5,859 bases of DNA from an uncultured Candidatus Saccharibacteria bacterium (GTDB taxonomy: Bacteria > Patescibacteriota > Saccharimonadia > Saccharimonadales > Saccharimonadaceae), in the NCBI GenBank assembly GCA_937990205.1, contig CALKRO010000085.1, positions 1 through 5,859 of the forward strand, given 5' to 3'. Shown piece after piece: positions 1-4,899 of this stretch. The notes beneath the pieces were generated by a model. That model had not been told where the DNA came from, did not search any database, and saw nothing but the letters and a program-made list of their open reading frames with translations. Every line of letters starts with the position of its first letter. Position 1 is the first letter of the stretch. Position numbers and translations under genes: made by a program.

Positions 1-51
1 TATCAATAATATATGTGGAAATTTTTTATCACCAAATTCATGAAATATCAT
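1..51 (-). CDS. N-terminal fragment of a probable alpha/beta hydrolase (cut by window edge)
   Basis: An ATG at 51-49 opens a reading frame that runs without a stop to the window edge and gives 17 residues, MIFHEFGDKKFPHILLI. The pattern (an EFGD-like turn, a proline, then a hydrophobic strand ILLI) resembles the first two beta strands of alpha/beta hydrolases, where the strand is usually followed by the HG oxyanion motif. That motif would lie outside the window. The ATG is only two bases after the znuB stop, and a GGAGG ribosome site sits inside the last znuB codons, ten bases upstream. This suggests translational coupling and makes it the next gene in the zinc-transport operon. Seventeen residues are too few for a firm family call. 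The existence of the gene is more secure than its function. Confidence 0.5.
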   Translation of the reverse strand, partial: MIFHEFGDKKFPHILLI

Positions 52-53
52 AT

Positions 54-872
54 TCAAAAAACCTCCACCACCTTCGCCACTAAAAACGCCATCACATTAA
101 AGATCACAATCGTTGCACCGGTCGGAGTGGCCACAAAATACGAAAAGATAATCCCCATTACCATACAAAACACCGAAACTACCACCGAGGTAAAAACCAC
201 CGCCTTAAAACTTTTCACCACCTGCATCGCCGTCACCGTCGGGAAAATAATTAAACTTGAAATCAGAAGCGCCCCCACCAGTCGCATCCCCAGTACCACC
301 ACCACCGCGCACAAAATCGCAAAAATTGTATTTAATCGCTCAGTTTTCAGCCCAATCGATTTGGCAAAATTCTCATCAAACGTCATCACGAAAATCTCAT
401 GGTATTTCACAATAAAGAATAAAATCACCGCAAGTGAGAAGATTATCCCCACTACCACATCGAAATCATCTAGTGCCAGGATACTGCCGAATAAATAATT
501 ATTAATATCCGTATTCACCCCCTTTACCACCGATATCACCAAAGTTCCCACCGCCAGTGCTCCCGCCGAAAGCATCGCAATCAAAGCATCCGCGTTCACC
601 TTGCTCTTCTGATTCACCTGCAAAATCAAAATCGCCGCCAAAATCACTATCGGTAACGCAAATTGCAGTGGCATTATGCCAATCACCGTCGCAATCGCAA
701 AGGCGCCAAATCCCACATGCGAAAGCCCATCGCCAATCATCGCCTTACGCCTCAAAACCAAGGACACTCCGATCAGTCCTGCTGTCACCGCTAGTACCAC
801 CCCCACCACCAAAGCCTTCACCATAAATTGGTATTGCCACATTTCTAGAAACTTTTCCAAAATTCCGTTCAT
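54..872 (-). CDS. znuB: ZnuB/ABC-3 family zinc (or manganese) transporter permease
   Basis: This is the membrane permease of a metal-uptake ABC transporter. It moves Zn2+ (or Mn2+) delivered by the binding protein through the cytoplasmic membrane. The 272 residues are the normal length for the ABC-3 family. Hydrophobic segments lie near residues 20-40, 52-86 (two), 97-117, 138-156, 183-210, 224-247 and 252-267. The family hallmark GDGLSHVGFG is at 48-57, NNYLFGS at 124-130 and ATPTGATIV at 248-256. The stretch DENFAKSIGL at 166-175 matches the cytoplasmic loop that docks on the ATPase. I chose the ATG at 872 because it has AGGAGG five bases upstream. The GTG at 878, two codons earlier, lies within that ribosome site and is an unlikely start. 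It follows znuC by nine bases and ends in TGA. Zinc is preferred over manganese because of the His-rich binding protein, but metal choice is inferred. Confidence 0.93.
   Translation of the reverse strand: MNGILEKFLEMWQYQFMVKALVVGVVLAVTAGLIGVSLVLRRKAMIGDGLSHVGFGAFAIATVIGIMPLQFALPIVILAAILILQVNQKSKVNADALIAMLSAGALAVGTLVISVVKGVNTDINNYLFGSILALDDFDVVVGIIFSLAVILFFIVKYHEIFVMTFDENFAKSIGLKTERLNTIFAILCAVVVVLGMRLVGALLISSLIIFPTVTAMQVVKSFKAVVFTSVVVSVFCMVMGIIFSYFVATPTGATIVIFNVMAFLVAKVVEVF
61..68 (-). promoter_or_regulatory. Ribosome binding site of the left-edge gene, inside znuB
   Basis: The minus strand reads GGTGGAGG in the last znuB codons, with ten bases between the GGAGG core and the ATG at 51. It supports a real start there and coupling to znuB translation. 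The motif also encodes Val-Val-Glu-Val of ZnuB, so part of the match may be coincidental. Confidence 0.45.
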
Positions 873-875
873 CGC

Positions 876-883
876 CACCTCCT
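876..883 (-). promoter_or_regulatory. Strong Shine-Dalgarno site that fixes the znuB start
   Basis: The minus strand reads AGGAGGTG, a full anti-16S match, overlapping the znuC TAG stop. It leaves five bases from AGGAGG to the ATG at 872. Because GTG 878-876 is part of the site itself, the longer GTG-started version of ZnuB can be discounted. The stop/ribosome-site overlap suggests coupled translation of the ATPase and permease. Confidence 0.8.
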
Positions 884-1589
884 ATTTCCCCTCACCTTCG
901 TCATGGTCATGACGATGAATTCTTTTCACGTATTCTTCCGTAGTTTCCATCGTCGCCACCCCGTCCGCTAGCGCCAAAATTTTATTTCCCACCAAATTCT
1001 GATGATCGAGATCATGTGTAATCATCACCACCGTGATTCCCTGCGCATTTAATTTCAAAAGCTCTGTGTATAATTCCTTCTTCGATTTCGAATCCAAATT
1101 ATTTCCCGGCTCATCCAAAATCAATAATTTCTTCGTCGCTACTACCGCCCGTGCTAACCAAACTTTCTGTCTCTGTCCACCCGAAAGCTCCGCAAAATGT
1201 TTCTTCAACATTTTTTTCATCCCAAATTTCGCGAGCGCTTCCTCACATTTTTTCTTATCGCTTTTCGTATAAAAAATCCCCCGCTTCTGATTGAGTAGTC
1301 CACTTAATACAATCTCTTCCACTGTCGCCGGAAAATTCGGCGTTACTACTATCTCCTGTGAAATATAGCCAATCTCCTTCCGGCTCATCCCGAGAAACTC
1401 CACGCTTCCTGCACTTGGTTCTATCAAACCTAAAATCGTCTTAATTAAAGTGGTTTTTCCGGCCCCATTACAGCCAACCAAGCAAATAAAATCTCCCGCC
1501 AAAATTTCAAAATTAATCTTCCGAAATACTGGCGTTTTCGCGTATTCTACGCTCAATTTTTTTACTGCAATGATTGGCTGTTTTTCCAT
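882..1589 (-). CDS. znuC: ZnuC-like zinc/manganese transporter ATPase
   Basis: This is the cytoplasmic ATP-binding subunit that drives metal import with ZnuB. All ABC motifs are present in order within 235 residues: Walker A GCNGAGKTT at 39-47, the Q-loop glutamine at 78, the signature LSGGQ at 135-139, Walker B LLILDEP at 155-161, a D-loop-like GNNLD at 162-166, and the switch histidine in ITHD at 192. The usual proline of Walker A (GPNGAGK) is a cysteine here, which is tolerated in the family. The short C-terminal tail HRHDHDEGEGK (225-235) is rich in His and Asp, echoing the acidic-His loop of the binding protein, and could be a weak cytoplasmic metal site. The gene starts seven bases after the znuA stop; an AGGA ribosome site overlaps that stop. 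Its own TAG stop is embedded in the znuB ribosome site. The family is certain; zinc rather than manganese comes from context. Confidence 0.94.
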   Translation of the reverse strand: MEKQPIIAVKKLSVEYAKTPVFRKINFEILAGDFICLVGCNGAGKTTLIKTILGLIEPSAGSVEFLGMSRKEIGYISQEIVVTPNFPATVEEIVLSGLLNQKRGIFYTKSDKKKCEEALAKFGMKKMLKKHFAELSGGQRQKVWLARAVVATKKLLILDEPGNNLDSKSKKELYTELLKLNAQGITVVMITHDLDHQNLVGNKILALADGVATMETTEEYVKRIHRHDHDEGEGK

Positions 1590-1596
1590 AAAAATC

Positions 1597-2613
1597 CTAT
1601 TTACTTAAAGCCAATAGATTACGCTTCATCAAATCTACGTAAGTCACACCCTTCGAAAAATCATCCGCCGTCACATTATGTGCCGAATGTAATTCCAAAA
1701 CTTCTGCGCCCGTATCTTTACTTACGGTTTCCGCAATCTTGCCATTCGAAAGTTCAATCTTGTAAATTTTCTTCACTTTATCTTGTTTTACTTTATTAAT
1801 CAAAAAACTAATTGTCTTCGCACTAGCCTCAGTTTGTTCTGAGCAGCCCGAAAAAGCCGCCGCATACTTCAAGCCAAATTCATCAGCAAAATAACGGAAC
1901 GGAAAACGATCCGCCACTACGATTTCTGAGATTTTACCATCAATTGCTTGATGCAAATCCTTATCTACTTGCGCAATCTCCGCCACATATTTTTCGGCAT
2001 TATCATCAATCTTATTTTTCTCCGCGGCATCAATTTCTGAAGCCACTTCTGCGATTTTCTTCACGATTTCCATCGCCTTTTTTGGACTCGTCCAGACATG
2101 CTCATCGATTTCTGGACCTTCTTCTTCCTCATCATGCTCGTGCTTATACTCATGCGATTCGTGGTCATGGTCGTGATCGTGGTCGTGGTCGTGATCATGA
2201 TCATGTTCATCCTCATCTTCCATTCCTTCCACGATTTCTTCTTCTACCGTCGACACAAGATCAACTAGTTTCACGACATGGGTCTTTTTCGTGTCTACGT
2301 CCTTCAAAATTTTCTCCACCCAAGTGTCGGAATCTCCCCCCACATAGATAAACATATCCGCATTTTTAATATCAATAATATCCTGCGGCGTTGGCTCATA
2401 GGTATGGGTTTCCGCCCCCGGCTTCACCAACATTTTTGTACTGATATTCGTATTTTTTGTCACCGCCCTGGCAAAATCATAGCCCGGAAAACTGGTCGAC
2501 ACTACTGAATACTTTTTTTGTTCAAACTTTTCTCGGTTTAATACCAAGAAAGCCAATAATCCCACCACCAAAACTAGGCCGAAAATCGCCCATAACTTTT
2601 TCAAATTTTTCAT
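1597..2613 (-). CDS. znuA: Zinc ABC transporter substrate-binding protein (ZnuA/AdcA-like) with His-rich loop
   Basis: This is the extracytoplasmic metal receptor of the ZnuABC importer, 338 residues. It has a basic N-terminus and one hydrophobic segment (about 8-25). No cysteine precedes residue 257, so there is no lipobox, and no clear signal-peptidase I site is visible; it is probably held by an uncleaved N-terminal anchor. Two family zinc ligands are visible: H70 (ETHTYEP) and H172 (DEHVWTSP). Between them is a metal-collecting loop with eight His alternating with Asp (137-151) plus H154, H158 and H160, flanked by acidic residues. The usual third His (an SHDAFGYF-type motif) is replaced by ADRFPFRYF (234-242). 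This matches a subclass I recall from clostridia that also carries a C-terminal HSxHN motif, here H309 and H312, which may supply replacement ligands. GGAG lies a few bases before the ATG. It is the first gene of the importer. Manganese is a less likely substrate. Confidence 0.93.
   Translation of the reverse strand: MKNLKKLWAIFGLVLVVGLLAFLVLNREKFEQKKYSVVSTSFPGYDFARAVTKNTNISTKMLVKPGAETHTYEPTPQDIIDIKNADMFIYVGGDSDTWVEKILKDVDTKKTHVVKLVDLVSTVEEEIVEGMEDEDEHDHDHDHDHDHDHDHESHEYKHEHDEEEEGPEIDEHVWTSPKKAMEIVKKIAEVASEIDAAEKNKIDDNAEKYVAEIAQVDKDLHQAIDGKISEIVVADRFPFRYFADEFGLKYAAAFSGCSEQTEASAKTISFLINKVKQDKVKKIYKIELSNGKIAETVSKDTGAEVLELHSAHNVTADDFSKGVTYVDLMKRNLLALSK
2161..2205 (-). repeat. Tandem GAYCAY hexamer encoding the Asp-His repeat of ZnuA
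   Basis: Codons 137-151 of znuA alternate His (CAT/CAC) and Asp (GAT/GAC), giving eight His and seven Asp in 45 bases. Third-position variation (T or C) shows the array is old enough to have drifted, or is under protein-level selection, rather than a fresh expansion. Tandem hexamers keep the frame when they gain or lose units, so the loop length can vary between strains. Confidence 0.9.
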
Positions 2614-2652
2614 TTTTACTCCTTATTCTACTATTAAAATTCTGAGTAAAAA
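2613..2652 (-). promoter_or_regulatory. Inverted repeat overlapping the znuA ribosome site
   Basis: Nine-base perfect arms, TTTTTACTC (2652-2644) and GAGTAAAAA (2621-2613) on the minus strand, are separated by 22 bases. The downstream arm covers part of the GGAG ribosome site and the first base of the znuA ATG. In mRNA a stem could hide the start; in DNA the arms could bind a dimeric regulator. The pairing is AT-rich and the loop is long, so it may be chance. It does not match any Zur or AdcR box I know. This 41-base gap holds no terminator and no convincing promoter. Confidence 0.3.
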
Positions 2653-2654
2653 AT

Positions 2655-2840
2655 TTAATTAATCAAACAATTCCCCCGTGAAATTTCATTCACTCCACGT
2701 TTATCTAAAAGTCTCAAATGAAAAATCCGAAACAAACATCGCGCACAAATCGAAAACCTTGGCAAACCACTGAAAATGCGAGAAGTCTTATTTTCACTTC
2801 CGCATTCCACCGCATGTCCGCAAATTCGACAATGGTGCAT
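2655..2840 (-). CDS. Small protein with two CxxC zinc knuckles, function unknown
   Basis: This 61-residue protein starts MHHCRICGHAVEC and has a second pair, CARC, at 32-35. C4/C7 and C32/C35 form a plausible four-cysteine zinc-ribbon site with a 24-residue loop. H2, H3 and C13 are additional possible ligands. The C-terminal half is basic and partly hydrophobic (CLFRIFHLRLLDKRG, 35-49), as in small nucleic-acid-binding or protein-docking ribbons. The ATG is one base after the stop of the KwaB-like gene, with AGAGG six bases upstream, so the two are almost surely co-translated. It ends 41 bases before znuA. The CxxC spacing is not that of zinc-type ribosomal protein S14, which has a shorter loop and a different start. 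I do not recognise the family. Its conserved layout, good ribosome site and tight packing argue that it is a real gene. Confidence 0.68.
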   Translation of the reverse strand: MHHCRICGHAVECGSENKTSRIFSGLPRFSICARCLFRIFHLRLLDKRGVNEISRGNCLIN

Positions 2841-2841
2841 T

Positions 2842-3861
2842 TTAGCCTCTTGGTGGTTCGCCTTCCGGCTCGTTTAGTAATTTCTTTGACTTAATTTCGT
2901 AGCGCTTGCCGTTAATTGGTGAAACATAATAATCTTCATTCAAGAGATTCACAAACATCGTCAAATCCTTATCATCCATCATAATAATCGCGCCGTCATC
3001 ATCGGTCATAAGTTCGAGTTTCATCTCGTCCGCGTAATCCACCAATTGTTTTTGCGACATCTGCTCTTCGATGTTCATGTCTTGCAACTTCTTCACCAAT
3101 GGTTTTTTATCCATCAAAAGCGCATTCAAAGTCAAACCTTCCGCAAACGAAAGCTTGTATTTTTCTTCAATCTCCTTCGCCTTTGCTTCCGCCAACATCT
3201 GCGACTTAAAATCGTACTGGAAAAGATTTTCAAACTTCGTCTGATTAAAAATCACCACCGATCCATCGACAAAGGCCACCTGATTATCGTCTGGCATCTT
3301 CAAAGCCACCTCCGCCGAGAACGGCTCAAAACTTTCACCATTCAATTCCCAAGAAGTTTTCGCGCTCAAAGCTGAGGCTGCGGAAATACCCTTTGCGATA
3401 TAGAAAACTTTCGTTCCATCATCACCACCTGGATAAGAAAACTTCGCGATAATTCCCTTCATCTTCTTAAATTGGTGTTCATTATCCGTGAAATAGTCGA
3501 TATCCTTATATTCTTTTTCGATCAAATTCAGTAGACTTTCCGCGCGAATTACTTTCGAAAGATCTGTGCGATAAATCACTTTATCTTCACCATCTGATTT
3601 TTCATATTCACGGCATTCCAGACCTTTTTCCGCACCCGAAATTACATAAGCGATCGCTTCGCCCATAAACATCTGCTTCACCGAATTAGTTAATTTTTCA
3701 GAATAGCGAATTTTAAATGGTGTGTAGTTTTTATTAAACAAAAATAGTTCACACGACACATTGTTTTTCACTTCATCGAGTTCGTTCGCCCACAAAAATA
3801 CATCAAAATCATTCAATTTTCGAATTTCAGAGTTCGTAATTTCAGTCTTTTCGGAATCCAT
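2842..3861 (-). CDS. DUF4868 / Kiwa KwaB-like protein (orphan)
   Basis: This is a soluble 339-residue protein with no signal peptide or membrane segment. I read it as DUF4868, the family of KwaB from the two-gene Kiwa anti-phage system. The resemblance, from memory of the family, lies in three places: a core strand-helix unit FVDGSVVIFNQTKFENLFQYD (197-217) followed by a helix of Ala, Lys and Glu residues (222-236); a KKPLVKKLQDM region (252-262); and a C-terminal block, FVNLLNEDYYVSPINGKRYE at 303-322 then a lysine-rich end. The N-terminal 190 residues (mixed alpha/beta, acidic) are less recognisable. In Kiwa, KwaB works with the multi-pass membrane protein KwaA; none is adjacent here. The ATG at 3861 has GAGGTG two bases upstream, and a candidate extended -10 promoter precedes it. 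The downstream partner is the 61-residue CxxC protein, one base away. The family call is moderately sure. A role in defence is inference, since lone DUF4868 proteins are not proven defence genes. Confidence 0.65.
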   Translation of the reverse strand: MDSEKTEITNSEIRKLNDFDVFLWANELDEVKNNVSCELFLFNKNYTPFKIRYSEKLTNSVKQMFMGEAIAYVISGAEKGLECREYEKSDGEDKVIYRTDLSKVIRAESLLNLIEKEYKDIDYFTDNEHQFKKMKGIIAKFSYPGGDDGTKVFYIAKGISAASALSAKTSWELNGESFEPFSAEVALKMPDDNQVAFVDGSVVIFNQTKFENLFQYDFKSQMLAEAKAKEIEEKYKLSFAEGLTLNALLMDKKPLVKKLQDMNIEEQMSQKQLVDYADEMKLELMTDDDGAIIMMDDKDLTMFVNLLNEDYYVSPINGKRYEIKSKKLLNEPEGEPPRG

Positions 3862-3863
3862 AT

Positions 3864-3870
3864 CACCTCA
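3864..3870 (-). promoter_or_regulatory. Ribosome binding site of the KwaB-like gene
   Basis: TGAGGTG on the minus strand precedes the ATG at 3861 by two bases (TGAGGTGATATG). The match is long although the spacing is tight. It supports ATG 3861 as the start and marks initiation independent of the upstream CYTH gene. Confidence 0.55.
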
Positions 3871-3883
3871 CTATTTTTCTATT

Positions 3884-3892
3884 AGTTTAGCA
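3884..3892 (-). promoter_or_regulatory. Candidate extended -10 promoter for the KwaB-like gene and downstream operon
   Basis: In the 36-base gap after the CYTH gene, the minus strand reads TGCTAAACT: an extended TG plus a -10 hexamer TAAACT (four of six to TATAAT), inside GTGTGCTAAACTAATAG. No good -35 is seen 17 bases upstream, which is typical of extended -10 promoters. Transcription would start near 3877 and give a short leader with the ribosome site. It could drive the KwaB-like and CxxC genes and possibly znuACB, because no terminator follows. Confidence 0.4.
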
Positions 3893-3897
3893 CACTT

Positions 3898-4440
3898 TTA
3901 CTTCGCGGTTTCGCCGTAAGTATCTTTTACCACCAAATCCGGCAAAATATTTAAGTCCATCATCAAAACTTCAATGCGATTTCGTATTTCTTCGGCCTCT
4001 GATTCATTTTCCAAAACCGCCTCGAACTTAATATACGATTTTCGACCATGCTCAATCTGATCAAGATAAATCGTAATTCCGTTCTCTAGTACCACTTCTT
4101 GACGTGTTCTCGAAACTTCTGATTGAATAATCAGCCCCATCTGCAATAAAATATTCGCCGCTTCTGCGTAACTTGAAACCAAAGTTTCGTGCACCAAATC
4201 AATTTTCGATTTTTCGAGATGCCTCTTACAAATCAGGCTGTAACGCGCTGGGCGATCCACTGCCTTCACGTCCATCCTTAGAATCATTCTGGCAAAATTA
4301 TTGTGTTCTTCGTAATTTCGTGGCACAAAAATTCGCGAGTGTTGCCAGTACATTGGATCAAAATCATAACCCAAATTCATCAAGCGATTCTCTAACTTAT
4401 CGACATCCTTAACTTCTGCTTTAACAATAATTTTTTTCAT
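3898..4440 (-). CDS. CYTH-domain protein (CyaB/class IV adenylate cyclase-like), atypical active site
   Basis: This 180-residue protein fits one CYTH domain, an eight-stranded triphosphate-tunnel fold whose members hydrolyse or cyclise triphosphates. Visible landmarks are the opening strand KIIVKAEVKD (3-12), LRMDVK with R55, YSLICKR with K72, HETLV with E85, RTRQEV with R111/R113, ITIYLDQIEHGRKSYIKFEAVLE (122-144) with D127, E140 and E144. These resemble CyaB-type class IV adenylate cyclases. The N-terminal ExExK signature, which binds the metal in this superfamily, reads K3-I-I-V-K7: both glutamates are missing, so ordinary catalysis is doubtful. It may bind rather than turn over a phosphorylated ligand, or use another metal site. 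The ATG overlaps the RNase H stop by four bases (ATGA), indicating coupled translation. The substrate is unknown. ThTPase-like activity is an alternative. Confidence 0.72.
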   Translation of the reverse strand: MKKIIVKAEVKDVDKLENRLMNLGYDFDPMYWQHSRIFVPRNYEEHNNFARMILRMDVKAVDRPARYSLICKRHLEKSKIDLVHETLVSSYAEAANILLQMGLIIQSEVSRTRQEVVLENGITIYLDQIEHGRKSYIKFEAVLENESEAEEIRNRIEVLMMDLNILPDLVVKDTYGETAK

Positions 4441-4892
4441 TCTTCACTCGTTTCCACCGTTAAAATTTCTAGACCCGGAAAGCTTGTATTTTCTCGTGCC
4501 TTATTCGCCCACTCATCAGCTAGCTCATTCTCTGCCGTTCCATTATGGCCACGCACCCAGACCAATTTCGCGTTTGCTTCCCTGTAAGCTTTGAACACTT
4601 TTTTTACTAAACTCAGATTTTTAATTGGACCGCTCTTTTTCTTCCAGCCATTCTTTTCCCAAGCTGGCGCCCATTTCGTTAAAACATTAATCCAAAATTC
4701 TGAGTCAGTCCAAATTTCCGCTTCCTCACCCGCTAACACCTTAAGAGCTTCCAGAATCGCCGAACCTTCCATCCGGATATTTGTCGTCAAATCTTCTCGC
4801 CCCATCGCTACCGGTTTTTTGTCTTCAATTACAGAAAATCCCCCCGGTCCCGGATTCGGTGACGCACTTCCATCTGTCCATAATTTTCTCAT
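4437..4892 (-). CDS. rnhA: Ribonuclease H (type I, RnhA-like)
   Basis: This cytoplasmic endonuclease cuts the RNA strand of RNA-DNA hybrids, removing R-loops and primer remnants. The 151-residue protein has the full DEDD active site: D7 in LWTDGS, E42 in IRMEGSA, D63 in IWTDSEF and D126 in ENELADEWA, plus the loop histidine H116 in VRGHNG. The basic-protrusion motif WEKNGWKKK (78-86) matches that of the Escherichia coli enzyme. There is no N-terminal hybrid-binding domain. I chose the ATG at 4892, which has GAGG four bases upstream and lies seven bases after the pilC stop. A longer version from an upstream codon near 4946 would add an 18-residue Cys/Arg-rich stretch that overlaps pilC and has no counterpart in the family. 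The tail after residue 134 is slightly extended. It shares the pilC transcript and overlaps the CYTH gene by four bases. Confidence 0.93.
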   Translation of the reverse strand: MRKLWTDGSASPNPGPGGFSVIEDKKPVAMGREDLTTNIRMEGSAILEALKVLAGEEAEIWTDSEFWINVLTKWAPAWEKNGWKKKSGPIKNLSLVKKVFKAYREANAKLVWVRGHNGTAENELADEWANKARENTSFPGLEILTVETSEE

Positions 4893-4899
4893 TTTGCCT

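Noticed and set aside
54..56. TGA read as glycine or tryptophan (recoded genetic code)
   Set aside because: Read-through of the znuB TGA gives a short frame with further TGAs and no sensible extension; tryptophans in conserved motifs use TGG.
13..498. Plus-strand frame, 161 codons, Thr/Lys-rich
   Set aside because: Antisense to znuB; composition is the complement of Val/Gly/Ala membrane codons, and it shows no family motif.
2161..2205. CRISPR-like or regulatory repeat array
   Set aside because: Six-base units without spacers, fully in frame in znuA and encoding a known type of metal loop.
1944..2351. Plus-strand frame, 135 codons, Arg/His-rich
   Set aside because: Antisense to znuA; the Arg-Gly-His run is simply the complement of the Asp-His repeat.
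2625..2630. TAGAAT as a -10 box for znuA
   Set aside because: Transcription would begin about five bases before the ATG and exclude the ribosome site; the -35 candidate is only a T-run.
2655..2840. Zinc-type ribosomal protein S14 as identity of the 61-residue protein
   Set aside because: Similar length and CxxC pairs, but the inter-knuckle spacing is 24 instead of about 12, and the basic N-terminus and KASW-like C-terminus are missing.
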